A DNA stretch of 17,987 bases from an uncultured Eubacteriales bacterium (GCA_902493155.1 CABUOE010000022.1:1-17987), one strand, 5' to 3'. Positions 1-7,380 are shown, counted from the first letter of the stretch. Made by a program: numbers and translations. The notes: generated from the sequence alone by a model not told the origin.

Positions 1-1
1 G

Positions 2-346
2 CAGGTGGGGCTCCCCGAAGCACGGCTCCCCCTGGCAGATGCCGTCATTTTAGTGGCCACTTCCCCCAAGTCCAATACCGCTCATGACGCCATCAACGCC
101 GCTATGGAGGACATCCAGAAGGGCAACTCCGGCCCCATCCCCCGCTGCCTCCAGAATAAGCACTTCGACGGTGAGGACAACCAAAATAAGGGGCAGTTCT
201 ACAAGTACCCCCATGAGTACCCCAACCGCTGGGTGGAGCAGCAGTATCTGCCCGACGCGCTGAAAAACCGGGTCTACTACACCCCCGGTGACAACAAAAT
301 GGAGCAGGCCGCCGCCGAGTATTGGAAAAAAATCAAAGGGAAATAG
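2..346 (+). CDS. rarA: Replication-associated recombination protein A, C-terminal part (truncated by window edge)
   Basis: This is the last 114 codons of an AAA+ ATPase of the RarA/MgsA/YrvN (WRNIP1) family, which acts at stalled replication forks. The 5' part lies outside the window, so the ATPase core is not visible; the frame is open from base 2. The recognisable part is the family's conserved C-terminal tetramerisation region: GLPEARLPLADAV near the start, then KSNTAHDAINAA, IPRCLQN, YKYPHEYPNRWVEQQYLPD and the ending NRVYYTPGDN. It ends at TAG 344-346 and overlaps the convergent small gene on the minus strand by 14 bp, with no terminator between them. Identification rests on motif memory of the family C-terminus and is confident; nothing can be said about its promoter. 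Confidence 0.9.
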   Translation, partial: QVGLPEARLPLADAVILVATSPKSNTAHDAINAAMEDIQKGNSGPIPRCLQNKHFDGEDNQNKGQFYKYPHEYPNRWVEQQYLPDALKNRVYYTPGDNKMEQAAAEYWKKIKGK

Positions 347-605
347 ACGGCTCCTCTCGATCGTGTACGGCGTAGCAGTCCTGGATCAGCAGGATCCCCA
401 GCCGCAGGCCCTCGGCAAAGCAGCGGATGGAAAATTTTTCGGCCAGCAGGTCTTTGCGGTCAACGAGGCGGAGCAGGTATTTTTTCTGTTCCTTGGTAAA
501 GTTTTGTTTGAGCAGGGCCGAATACCGTTCAATGACCGCATCGGGCTTTTCTTCTCTGGTTCTGCGGACAAAGTCATCGTATAGAATGTCGATTGCGGTT
601 TCCAT
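333..605 (-). CDS. Small hypothetical protein, DUF6809-like
   Basis: The protein is 90 residues, acidic/basic mixed, with no signal peptide or membrane segment. The start is ATG 605, chosen because AGGAGG (613-618) sits 7 nt upstream; a longer reading from 641 has no ribosome site and runs into the operator. The C-terminal half, with FAEGLRLGILLIQD preceded by helical charged sequence, resembles the small Firmicutes family DUF6809, which has no known function. That family call is from memory of the pattern and is moderate. The gene diverges from an XRE regulator with a large palindrome between them, so it is probably a target of that regulator. Its 3' end overlaps rarA convergently. Confidence 0.72.
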   Translation of the reverse strand: METAIDILYDDFVRRTREEKPDAVIERYSALLKQNFTKEQKKYLLRLVDRKDLLAEKFSIRCFAEGLRLGILLIQDCYAVHDREEPSISL

Positions 606-643
606 AGCAATTCCTCCTATTTGAATGAAATAAAAATACAAAA

Positions 644-681
644 TTTACCTATAAGTAGATTTTACTCCACTTATAGGTAAA
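644..681. promoter_or_regulatory. Perfect 13-bp inverted repeat, putative operator for the divergent XRE/DUF6809 pair
   Basis: The arms TTTACCTATAAGT (644-656) and ACTTATAGGTAAA (669-681) are exact reverse complements with a 12-bp spacer. Each arm core is itself a near palindrome of the form ACYTATARGT (647-656 and 669-678), as expected for two dimer sites of a lambda-repressor-like protein centred 22 bp apart (651.5 and 673.5). Each arm contains a TATAAG (650-655 on +, 675-670 on -) that could serve as the -10 of the gene on that side, but no good -35 is seen. Repressor binding here is inferred. Confidence 0.7.
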
Positions 682-698
682 TGTCAAGAGGTTTTATT

Positions 699-926
699 AT
701 GAACAGTCAAATTAGTTTCGGAAAAAGGCTATATGAATTACGGACAAGCCATTCCCTCAATCAGAAACAATTAGGCGAAATCGTCGGGTTGTCCCACAAA
801 GCGATCAGCACGATGGAAAGCGGCACTCGTTACACGACCATCGAAAAACTGGTGCAATTAGCCGATTACTTTGATGTATCAACCGATTACCTCCTCGGCC
901 TCTCCAACGATCCAAAACGTCATTAA
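699..926 (+). CDS. XRE-family helix-turn-helix transcriptional regulator
   Basis: A 75-residue single-domain regulator of the Xre/Cro-CI fold. The helix-turn-helix lies at about residues 20-40 (QKQLGEIVGLSHKAISTMESG), preceded by FGKRLYELRTSHSLN, and the domain ends in the common ADYFDVSTDYLLGL segment. There is no sensor or oligomerisation domain beyond the fold. The start at 699 is preferred over the ATG at 681 because AGAGG (687-691) is spaced 7 nt from it and 681 is the last base of the operator palindrome. It diverges from the DUF6809-like gene and is followed after 10 bp by the ydcF-like gene, so it may head that transcript. Autoregulation through the 644-681 palindrome is likely but inferred. 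Confidence 0.88.
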   Translation: MNSQISFGKRLYELRTSHSLNQKQLGEIVGLSHKAISTMESGTRYTTIEKLVQLADYFDVSTDYLLGLSNDPKRH

Positions 927-936
927 AGGAACAACG

Positions 937-1704
937 ATGAAAAAAGCATTTCCAATCGTCCTGCTGGTTTTCGGGGCGATTTTTACCAGCTACTATTTTC
1001 TCTGCGGCTCCCTCGCCGGCTTTCACGTCTCGATGCTCTGGGTCTGGCTTTTGCTGGGCCTCGTTTTTATCGGAAAGGGCCTCTGGGAGCTGCTGCGAAA
1101 AGAAACATCCACCGGCAAAGCGGCCCGGGTTCTTACTGTAGCCGCCCGCTGTGCCGTCTCCATATTGCTGGCAGCCTTTGTGCTGGCGGAAGGGTTTGTC
1201 CTCTCCGGCATGGTAAAGCAGCCAAAGCCCCATCTCGACTACATCGTCGTCTTGGGAGCCCGGGTGTTCGGGACCGAGCCCAGCCCCATCCTCCAGTACC
1301 GCATTGACGCGGCTTTCGACTACCTCATGGAAAACCCCGAAACCGTCGCAATTGTCTCCGGCGGTCAGGGGGAAAACGAGGACATCAGTGAAGCGGAGTG
1401 CATGGTGCGGGAGCTTCGGAAACGCAGCATCCCTTCCGAGCGCATCCTCTTAGAAGACAAATCGACTACTACCGCCGAAAACATGGCCTACAGCCGGGCG
1501 CTCATGACAATGGAAAATCCGACAGTAGGCGTCGTCACCAACAATTTTCACGTTTTCCGTTCGGTGTGCATTGCCCGGAAGCGGGCGAGACTGAGTCATG
1601 TTTCCGGCATCGCCGCCCCCTACCCTAGTATTCTCCTCCCCCACTACATGATGCGGGAGTTTTTCACCATAACTGTTGATACCCTGTTAGGAAACACCAT
1701 ATAG
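937..1704 (+). CDS. YdcF/DUF218 family membrane protein
   Basis: A 255-residue protein with three predicted membrane helices at about 4-24, 31-50 and 72-92, followed by a DUF218 domain (about 101-250). Conserved DUF218 features are DYIVVLGARV, the run LQYRIDAAFDYL, IVSGGQGENEDISEAECM, and LEDKSTTTAENM followed by a VVTNNFHVFRS strand-turn. Members include SanA, ElyC and YdcF; E. coli ElyC and SanA affect envelope integrity, but the biochemical activity is not settled. The start at ATG 937 has AAAGGA just upstream (925-930). It is 10 bp after the XRE gene and 13 bp before the radical SAM gene, so co-transcription is likely. The domain most likely lies outside the membrane, an inference from the helix pattern. 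Confidence 0.87.
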   Translation: MKKAFPIVLLVFGAIFTSYYFLCGSLAGFHVSMLWVWLLLGLVFIGKGLWELLRKETSTGKAARVLTVAARCAVSILLAAFVLAEGFVLSGMVKQPKPHLDYIVVLGARVFGTEPSPILQYRIDAAFDYLMENPETVAIVSGGQGENEDISEAECMVRELRKRSIPSERILLEDKSTTTAENMAYSRALMTMENPTVGVVTNNFHVFRSVCIARKRARLSHVSGIAAPYPSILLPHYMMREFFTITVDTLLGNTI

Positions 1705-1717
1705 AAAGGACTTTCCC

Positions 1718-3562
1718 ATGACTTTGAAAGAAAAACTGGAACCCCTCCTTCTCAAGGTGCAAAAGCCTGCCCGCTACATCGGCGGAGAGCTGAACAGCGT
1801 CATGAAGGACAAAAATAAAGTGGAAACCAGAGTCGCCCTCTGCTTCCCCGACAACTACGAAATCGGCATGTCCCACTTAGGGCTTAAAATCCTCTATTCC
1901 CTCATCAACGAACGGGAGGACTGTTGGGCCGAGCGGGTCTACGCCCCCTGGATCGACTTTGAAGCCCTCATGCGGGAAAACGAGATTCCCCTCTACGGTC
2001 TCGAGAGCCTCGACCCCCTCACCGATTTCGATGTGGTGGGATTCTCCCTTCAGTACGAGCTTTCCTATACGAATATCCTCAACATGCTGGATTTGGGCGG
2101 CATTGAGCCTTTGGCTTGCGATCGGGATAACGACGCGCCGCTGATTATCGCCGGCGGCCCCTGCGCCATGAATCCGGAGCCCCTTGCCGACTTTATCGAC
2201 CTGTTCCAGATCGGCGAAGGCGAAGAAGTGATGCTCGAGATGATCGACCTGTTGCAGCAACACAAGAAAGCGGGCTGGGACAAGCGGGCCTTCCTCCGGG
2301 AAGCCGCTCAAATTCCCGGTATTTACGTGCCCTCTCTTTATGACGTGGCCTACGATGAAACCGGCGTCATCACCTCAGTTACCCCCAAGGACGGAGCGCC
2401 GGAAAAGGTGACAAAACGCATCATCCAAGACATGGACAAGGTCTTTTACCCCGAAACCTTCATCGTCCCCTACACCGAGACGGTCCACGACCGGGCGGTA
2501 CTGGAAGTCATGCGGGGCTGCATCCGCGGCTGCCGGTTCTGCCAGGCCGGGTTTATCTATAGGCCCATCCGCGCCAAAACGCCGGACACCCTCTGCCGCC
2601 AGGGCAAATCCCTCTGTGACACCACCGGCTATGACGAAATGTCATTGTCCTCTCTCTCCACCTCTGACCACCCCCAGGTGGAGGAACTGCTGGACAAGAT
2701 GATTGACTACACCGAGGCGGAGAAGGTAAATCTGTCCCTTCCCTCCCTTCGTGTGGACAACTTCTCGGAAGAACTCTTACAAAAAGTGAGCCGAGTCCGC
2801 AAAAGCGGTCTGACCTTCGCCCCAGAAGCAGGCACCCAGCGACTGCGGGACGTCATCAACAAAAACGTCAGCGAGGAAGAGGTCATGGAGACCTGCCGCA
2901 TCGCCTTTGAGGGCGGCTACACTTCGGTAAAGCTTTACTTTATGCTGGGCCTCCCCACCGAGACCATCGAGGATGTCACCGGAATTACCGCTCTGGGCCA
3001 GCGGATCGTCGATATGTACTACTCCCTGCCCACCCGCAAAAAGGGCAAGGCGGTCAACGTCTCCATCAGCGTTTCCACCTTCGTCCCCAAATGCTTTACC
3101 CCCTTCCAGTGGTGCGCCCAGGACACTTTCGACCAAATTGTCGAGAAACAGAAAGCCCTGCAGCACAGCGTCACCACCAAAAAGATTTCGCTGAGCTGGC
3201 ACGAGGTAAAAACCTCGGTCTTAGAAGGCGTTGTCGCCCGCGGCGACCGGCGGTTAGGAAAAGCCATCTATAACGCCTGGAAAATGGGCTGCAAATTCGA
3301 CAGTTGGGACGAGTGCTTTGACTTCGAAAAGTGGAAGCAGGCCATTTCTGACGCCGGCCTTACCATGGAGTTTTACGCCAACCGGGTTCGGGAAGAAAAT
3401 GAAATCCTCCCCTGGGACCACATCGACGTGGGCGTCTCTAAAAAATTCCTCTGGCGGGAGTACCAAAAGGCGGTAAACGCACAGGTCACCCCCAACTGCA
3501 AGGAAAACTGCGCTGGCTGCGGCGCCAACAAACTCATCGGAGGAGGTGCTTGCATTGGCTAA
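1718..3562 (+). CDS. TIGR03960-family B12-binding-like radical SAM protein
   Basis: A 614-residue protein. The N-terminal part (about 30-190, with LCFPDNYEIGMSHLGLKILY, FDVVGFSLQYELSYTNIL and LIIAGGPCAMNPEP) has a cobalamin-binding-like fold of the kind found in B12-binding radical SAM enzymes. The radical SAM core starts near residue 255 and carries the cluster motif C268-x3-C272-x2-C275 (GCIRGCRFCQAG). A second CX3CX2C occurs at the very C-terminus (C594, C598, C601), which could hold another metal cluster. The start ATG 1718 has AAAGGA 7 nt upstream. The gene overlaps its usual partner, the TIGR03936/DUF2344 protein, by 8 bp. The substrate is unknown; in many Clostridia the pair sits next to RNase G and rplU, which suggested a role in RNA or ribosome modification, but those genes are absent here. 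Confidence 0.92.
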   Translation: MTLKEKLEPLLLKVQKPARYIGGELNSVMKDKNKVETRVALCFPDNYEIGMSHLGLKILYSLINEREDCWAERVYAPWIDFEALMRENEIPLYGLESLDPLTDFDVVGFSLQYELSYTNILNMLDLGGIEPLACDRDNDAPLIIAGGPCAMNPEPLADFIDLFQIGEGEEVMLEMIDLLQQHKKAGWDKRAFLREAAQIPGIYVPSLYDVAYDETGVITSVTPKDGAPEKVTKRIIQDMDKVFYPETFIVPYTETVHDRAVLEVMRGCIRGCRFCQAGFIYRPIRAKTPDTLCRQGKSLCDTTGYDEMSLSSLSTSDHPQVEELLDKMIDYTEAEKVNLSLPSLRVDNFSEELLQKVSRVRKSGLTFAPEAGTQRLRDVINKNVSEEEVMETCRIAFEGGYTSVKLYFMLGLPTETIEDVTGITALGQRIVDMYYSLPTRKKGKAVNVSISVSTFVPKCFTPFQWCAQDTFDQIVEKQKALQHSVTTKKISLSWHEVKTSVLEGVVARGDRRLGKAIYNAWKMGCKFDSWDECFDFEKWKQAISDAGLTMEFYANRVREENEILPWDHIDVGVSKKFLWREYQKAVNAQVTPNCKENCAGCGANKLIGGGACIG

Positions 3563-4256
3563 GCTGGAACCGAAAATCACCGTTATCGAGGGAGTTCCCG
3601 TCTACGACGTGAGAGCCTTCTACCACAAGTTTGGCCGGGCCAAGTACATCTCCCACCTGGACCTCTACCGCACCATTCAGCGAGCTTTCCAGCGGGCAAA
3701 GCTGCCCATTTGGTACACCCAGGGGTTCAACCCCCACATCTATCTGACTTTCGCCCTGCCCATCGCCTTGGGCTACGAGGGGGTAAACGAGAGCTTTGAC
3801 TTTAGGCTGACCACCGACATTCCGCTGGAGGAGGCGACGAAGCGCCTCAACGACGCCATGCCGGAGGGCATCGTCATCCGCGCCATCCAGCCCCCCGTCC
3901 GCAAGGCAAACGACATCGAGCGGGCGGATTACGAGCTTACTATGTCCTGCAAGGCTCTCCCTACAGAGCAACTTTCTGAAAAGTTGACGGAATTTCTTGC
4001 GCAGGATGCCATAGAAACCGAAAAGCGCACCAAAAAAGGGATGAAAATGATTGACCTGAAACCGATGATTCTCGCGCAGCAGGTTTGCTGCTTAGAAATG
4101 GTAAAACTGAATATTACCCTGCCCGCCGGAACTCAAGTGAACATCAACCCGACCCTGTTGACCGATGCCTTCGCCAAATGGGCGGATATTGACCTCGACT
4201 ACCACAATATTCGCCGGCTCAAGGTGCTCTGTGCCGACGGGACGGAATTTATTTGA
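3555..4256 (+). CDS. TIGR03936-family radical-SAM-associated protein (DUF2344)
   Basis: A 233-residue protein whose N-terminal half carries the family pattern FGRAKYISHLDLYRTIQRAFQRA followed by YTQGFNPHIYLTFALPIALG and ESFDFRL. No cysteine cluster motif of its own is present, so it is probably a partner or substrate-presenting subunit for the radical SAM protein encoded just upstream. I chose the TTG at 3555 because a perfect AGGAGG (3541-3546) lies 8 nt before it; the GTG at 3546 is inside that ribosome site. The start lies within the last codons of the radical SAM gene, which points to translational coupling. The stop is followed within 10 bp by a strong hairpin terminator. Function is unknown; family assignment is confident. 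Confidence 0.87.
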   Translation: MAKLEPKITVIEGVPVYDVRAFYHKFGRAKYISHLDLYRTIQRAFQRAKLPIWYTQGFNPHIYLTFALPIALGYEGVNESFDFRLTTDIPLEEATKRLNDAMPEGIVIRAIQPPVRKANDIERADYELTMSCKALPTEQLSEKLTEFLAQDAIETEKRTKKGMKMIDLKPMILAQQVCCLEMVKLNITLPAGTQVNINPTLLTDAFAKWADIDLDYHNIRRLKVLCADGTEFI

Positions 4257-4264
4257 CCAAGTGA

Positions 4265-4293
4265 GGGAAGCGGCCGCTTCCCTTTTTCCTTTT
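4265..4293 (+). terminator. Rho-independent terminator after the radical SAM pair
   Basis: The perfect palindrome GGGAAGCGGCCGCTTCCC (4265-4282) is followed by TTTTTCCTTTT. It closes the XRE-ydcF-radical SAM-DUF2344 run just before the ATPase ribosome site. Confidence 0.85.
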
Positions 4294-4306
4294 AGGGGGG
4301 ATTTTC

Positions 4307-5050
4307 TTGTTTGACGACCTCTATATCCGCGCCGTCCGCCTAAAACCGCACAGCGACGAGGATCTGGGCTACACGGCAGCTATTCCGGCTATCCGGAACC
4401 TCAAACGGCTGGAACTGAAAAGTCCAGTTACTTTTTTTGTAGGAGAAAACGGCTCCGGCAAGTCCACCTTATTGGAGGCCATCGCCGTGGCATTCGGGTT
4501 TAATCCGGAAGGCGGCACCCAGAACTTTCACTTTGCCACCAGTGAGACACACTCGCCCTTATATCGGTTCCTGACGTTGGAAAAGGGAATCCACCGCCCA
4601 AAGGATGGCTTCTTTCTCCGAGCGGAGAGCTTTTACAACGTGGCAAGCGAAGTAGACCGTCTGGAAGAGGTGGATATGGGGCTATTGCGGTCTTACGGGG
4701 GAAAATCCCTCCACGGCCAGTCCCACGGGGAGAGTTTTCTTTCCCTGGCCCTCAATCGTTTTGGCGGTAACGGGCTTTACCTTCTGGACGAACCGGAAGC
4801 GGCCCTGTCTCCCCAAAATCAACTGACGCTGCTCAGCCGTATTCATCAGCTTGTGCAGCTCAATTCCCAGTTCATTATCGCCACCCATTCCCCCATCCTC
4901 ATGGCTTGTCCGGAAGCGGAAATCTACGCTATCAGCGCAGAGGGAGCCGTCCCCACCGAATATGAGCAGACAGATCACTATCAAATCACCAAATCTTTTC
5001 TCGAAAACCCAAAGCGGATGCTCCGCTATCTTTTGAATGAGGACAAATGA
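4307..5050 (+). CDS. AAA family ATPase, COG3910-like (ABC/SMC-type nucleotide-binding domain)
   Basis: A 247-residue soluble protein consisting of one ABC/SMC-type ATPase domain. Visible motifs are Walker A GENGSGKST (46-54), a signature-like SHGESFLSL (139-147), Walker B with catalytic glutamate LYLLDEPEA (157-165) and the H-loop ATHSP (His194). It has no transmembrane partner nearby and no long coiled-coil insertion, so it is the stand-alone predicted ATPase type (COG3910-like) rather than a transporter subunit or RecF/SMC. The role is unknown. Translation probably begins at TTG 4307, spaced 6 nt from the run AGGGGGG (4294-4300); no better start lies upstream in frame. It follows the terminator at 4265-4293, so it either has its own unseen promoter or relies on read-through. 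Confidence 0.87.
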   Translation: MFDDLYIRAVRLKPHSDEDLGYTAAIPAIRNLKRLELKSPVTFFVGENGSGKSTLLEAIAVAFGFNPEGGTQNFHFATSETHSPLYRFLTLEKGIHRPKDGFFLRAESFYNVASEVDRLEEVDMGLLRSYGGKSLHGQSHGESFLSLALNRFGGNGLYLLDEPEAALSPQNQLTLLSRIHQLVQLNSQFIIATHSPILMACPEAEIYAISAEGAVPTEYEQTDHYQITKSFLENPKRMLRYLLNEDK

Positions 5051-5058
5051 TAAAAGCA

Positions 5059-5090
5059 AAAAGCCGAAGCAAAAACGCTTCGGCTTTTCT
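5059..5090. terminator. Bidirectional hairpin terminator between convergent genes
   Basis: A 12-bp stem AAAAGCCGAAGC (5059-5070) / GCTTCGGCTTTT (5077-5088) has a 6-nt loop and T-tracts in both directions. It serves the ATPase gene on + and the Cys-rich gene on -. Confidence 0.9.
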
Positions 5091-5097
5091 TATTGAA

Positions 5098-5451
5098 TCA
5101 GTCGTTGCCGTAGCAGCTCTCTGCTTCACCGTTATACAGATCGCGACAGCAAAGCCATCTGGGATGGGCAAACTCGGGCCAGAAGGGATTCCGGCAGCTG
5201 CAGGGATATTTGCAGCAGCATCCGTTTGCATCGCAGCAGATTCTGTACTTGTGCGCGTTCTCGTCGTGGTCGCTGTCATAGGTGCACTCGGTAGGTTTAC
5301 AGTCGACTTCCGGATTGCCGTGACAGCCGCAGTTTGGTTGCATTACTGCTTCCGGCGAACAGCCGCAGCCGGAATGATCGGGCATAACCGTGACTTCCGC
5401 TCCGGAAGCATCCGGGGTAATATATTCCGATGCTCCACTTTGATGAGCCAT
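5098..5451 (-). CDS. Cysteine-rich hypothetical protein, possibly spore-associated
   Basis: A 117-residue soluble protein with 16 cysteines, including GCGC, NCGC, CC, CCC and a second CC, interspersed with acidic and aromatic residues (NPFWPEFAHPRWLCC). There is no signal peptide or membrane helix. I do not recognise the family; dense Cys pairs suggest disulfide cross-linking or metal binding. The start is uncertain: ATG 5451 has a weak GGCGG 8 nt upstream, while ATG 5466 (122 residues) has GGAG too close. A still longer frame back to 5556 begins upstream of the likely promoter. The promoter motif (5538-5565) resembles a late mother-cell sigma site, and spoIIGA-sigE lies next door, so a coat-type role is plausible but inferred. 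It shares the terminator at 5059-5090. Confidence 0.68.
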   Translation of the reverse strand: MAHQSGASEYITPDASGAEVTVMPDHSGCGCSPEAVMQPNCGCHGNPEVDCKPTECTYDSDHDENAHKYRICCDANGCCCKYPCSCRNPFWPEFAHPRWLCCRDLYNGEAESCYGND

Positions 5452-5537
5452 AAAAAATACCGCCATTCTCCGCGCAGATTTTTCCTCTACCCGTCCCGCG
5501 CGTAAGACAGGTAGGACAGATAAAGATGTCTGCTTTC

Positions 5538-5565
5538 TATTGTATGATTGGAACATTTTTTTGGT
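5538..5565 (-). promoter_or_regulatory. Sporulation-type (sigma-K-like) promoter motif for the Cys-rich gene
   Basis: On the minus strand CATACAATA (5546-5538) matches the sigma-K -10 pattern CATAnnnTA, with AC (5565-5564) 17 nt upstream as the minimal -35. The CATACAAT core also matches the sigma-E -10, but there is no sigma-E-like -35. These are short patterns in A/T-rich sequence, so confidence is limited. Confidence 0.42.
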
Positions 5566-5595
5566 TCGGAAAAGAGCAGCACCATGCTTCCCGTT

Positions 5596-5628
5596 GTGAC
5601 ATTTTTTTCAGAGCCGCCCCTCTATAAT
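5596..5628 (+). promoter_or_regulatory. Putative spoIIGA-sigE promoter with an over-long spacer
   Basis: TATAAT (5623-5628) is a perfect -10. The best -35 is GTGACA (5596-5601), five of six matches to TTGACA, but 21 bp away instead of 17. In B. subtilis the spoIIG promoter is a sigma-A promoter with an unusually long 22-bp spacer that needs Spo0A~P, so the same arrangement may be conserved here. Only imperfect Spo0A-box-like words (TTGTGACA at 5594-5601; TTCGGAA at 5565-5571 read on the other strand) are seen. Confidence 0.55.
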
Positions 5629-5690
5629 AGAATCAGCGGGCATTGAAAACGACCTTCAAACAGAACATCGCCTTAAAGGACGGCTCCAAT

Positions 5691-6557
5691 ATGACAGTCA
5701 TTTACATAGACGTACTCATCGGTCTGAACATCTACATTACTTATTTTCTGCTTTTAGCCACCGAATCTCTCTCCAAATCAAAATCCAAGGCTTTCCGGAG
5801 GGGACTGGCCTCCTGCGCGGGTGGACTGTCCGCACTGATTATTTTAGCGCCTGACCTCCCGTTTGTGTTTTTGCTTCTTATTAAGCTCGCGGTGGCTGCA
5901 CTGCTCATTTGGATCAACTTTGGCTTCCAATCGCGGGCCGTTTTCCTCAAAAGAGTCTTGATTTTCTTCGGTGTTAACTTTATCTTCGCCGGATTTATGA
6001 TCGCCATTTGGTTTCTGTTTGCTCCGCCCAAACTGGCTATCCGGAACGGAACGGTCTATTACCACCTTTCCGCGCTGACACTGATTGTTTCCACCATACT
6101 CGCTTACGGCGCCGTCCGCCTGTTGGAATGGCTTTTGGCCCGGCGCATCCACCCAAAACGGCTCTATGAGGCGGAGATTACGGTGGATGGCAAACAGACC
6201 GCACTCACCATCTTTCTGGACACCGGAAACAAAGCCTGTTCAATTAGTGGACTTCCCGCGGTGCTGTGCACCGCCCAAAGCCTGCGGGATATCGTTCCCC
6301 AGGAAGTGCTGGCCTGTATGCAGAATGTAGAAGCTGTAACCGCTCTGAGCGGCCAGCAATGGGCCTCCCGGATACAGATGGTCCCTTATCACACCGTAGG
6401 CAGCAAGGGGATTCTGGCGGGCTTTGAGCCCGATTCCTTTGCAATCATCCAAAACGGAGAAAAAATCGTCCGTCCCTGTGTATTGGCCCCGGTGTTTGAG
6501 CCTCTCTCCGACGGGGAAGCCGACGCCATCGCAGGCGAAACATTATTTGAAGAATAA
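5691..6557 (+). CDS. spoIIGA: Sigma-E processing peptidase SpoIIGA
   Basis: A 288-residue membrane-embedded aspartic protease that removes the propeptide of sigma-E during sporulation. The N-terminal half has about five hydrophobic segments (roughly 2-23, 40-54, 56-78, 88-112, 124-150). The C-terminal domain holds the catalytic FLDTGN (Asp177), the family's D[ST]GN motif, followed by later conserved stretches such as MVPYHTVG and GFEPDSFAI. The start at ATG 5691 is preceded by AAAGGA at 10 nt and matches the usual family N-terminus (IYIDVLIGLN); a TTG at 5643 would add 16 residues not typical of the family. sigE follows after 23 bp, the canonical arrangement. In B. subtilis the enzyme is activated by the forespore signal SpoIIR, not present in this window. 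Confidence 0.95.
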   Translation: MTVIYIDVLIGLNIYITYFLLLATESLSKSKSKAFRRGLASCAGGLSALIILAPDLPFVFLLLIKLAVAALLIWINFGFQSRAVFLKRVLIFFGVNFIFAGFMIAIWFLFAPPKLAIRNGTVYYHLSALTLIVSTILAYGAVRLLEWLLARRIHPKRLYEAEITVDGKQTALTIFLDTGNKACSISGLPAVLCTAQSLRDIVPQEVLACMQNVEAVTALSGQQWASRIQMVPYHTVGSKGILAGFEPDSFAIIQNGEKIVRPCVLAPVFEPLSDGEADAIAGETLFEE

Positions 6558-6580
6558 AACGGGAAAGGATGGAGAACAAC

Positions 6581-7303
6581 ATGCTATCACTGAAACATCA
6601 GTCTGTTTATTGCAGGCTGAAACAAAAACTGCTGAACCTGCTGGGATTTTGCAAACGCATTGATTATATCAATGGCTCCCAGACTCTTCCTCCCCCCTTA
6701 AGCCGGGAAGAAGAGGAAAAAATGTTTGTCCTTCTGGCCACAGACCCGGAAAAAGCGCGCAACGAGCTCATTACCCACAATTTGCGGCTGGTGGTTTACA
6801 TCGCGCGAAAATTCGAATCCACTGGCATCAACATCGAGGACCTCATTTCCATCGGTACTATCGGCCTCATCAAGGCGGTCAACACCTTTTCCCCGGAAAA
6901 GAAAATAAAGCTTGCCACGTACGCCTCCCGATGCATCGAAAACGAGATTCTCATGCATTTGAGAAAAAACAGCCATCAGAAAACGGAACTCTCCTTCGAC
7001 GAGCCCTTAAACATCGATTGGGACGGCAATGAGCTGCTGCTTTCCGATATTCTCGGCACCGACGAGGACTGCGTCAACCGGGATATGGAAAACGAAGCCG
7101 AGCGGACTGCTCTCATGAACTGCGTCAACCGCTTAAACAGCCGAGAAAAGCAAATTATGGAGCTGCGGTTCGGGCTTCATGGGCAGCCAGAGCGTACCCA
7201 GAAGGAAGTGGCCGATCTCATCGGTATTTCTCAATCCTATATCTCCCGCCTGGAAAAGCGCATCATCAAACGGCTGCAAAAGGACATGGAACGGGAATTT
7301 TAA
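6581..7303 (+). CDS. sigE: RNA polymerase sporulation sigma factor SigE (pro-sigma-E)
   Basis: A 240-residue sigma-70-family factor directing early mother-cell transcription. The highly conserved core is clear: LPPPLSREEEEK, NLRLVVYIARKFESTGINIEDLISIG (region 2), KIKLATYASRCIENEILM, SFDEPLNIDWDGNELLLSDILGTD, and region 4 with REKQIMELRFGL and ISQSYISRLEKRIIKRL. About 28 residues precede the mature part (by alignment with B. subtilis the cut falls near IDYINGS), consistent with a SpoIIGA-cleaved propeptide. The start at 6581 is preferred because GGAG (6571-6574) is 6 nt upstream; the ATG at 6569 overlaps the ribosome site. It lies 23 bp after spoIIGA. sigG, which often follows in Bacillus and Clostridium, is absent; a small Cys-rich gene takes its place. 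Confidence 0.97.
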   Translation: MLSLKHQSVYCRLKQKLLNLLGFCKRIDYINGSQTLPPPLSREEEEKMFVLLATDPEKARNELITHNLRLVVYIARKFESTGINIEDLISIGTIGLIKAVNTFSPEKKIKLATYASRCIENEILMHLRKNSHQKTELSFDEPLNIDWDGNELLLSDILGTDEDCVNRDMENEAERTALMNCVNRLNSREKQIMELRFGLHGQPERTQKEVADLIGISQSYISRLEKRIIKRLQKDMEREF

Positions 7304-7380
7304 AAATCTCCCGGCAGTTTGTAACACAACCCGGCCTCCCGACATAGTATGCAGTACAATAATTTTAAGGAGGTTCTCTT

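Noticed and set aside
5047..5505. Plus-strand 152-codon frame opposite the Cys-rich gene
   Set aside because: It starts inside the ATPase stop and terminator hairpin, has no ribosome site, and its Ala/Val-rich content is the shadow of Cys/Gly codons on the other strand.
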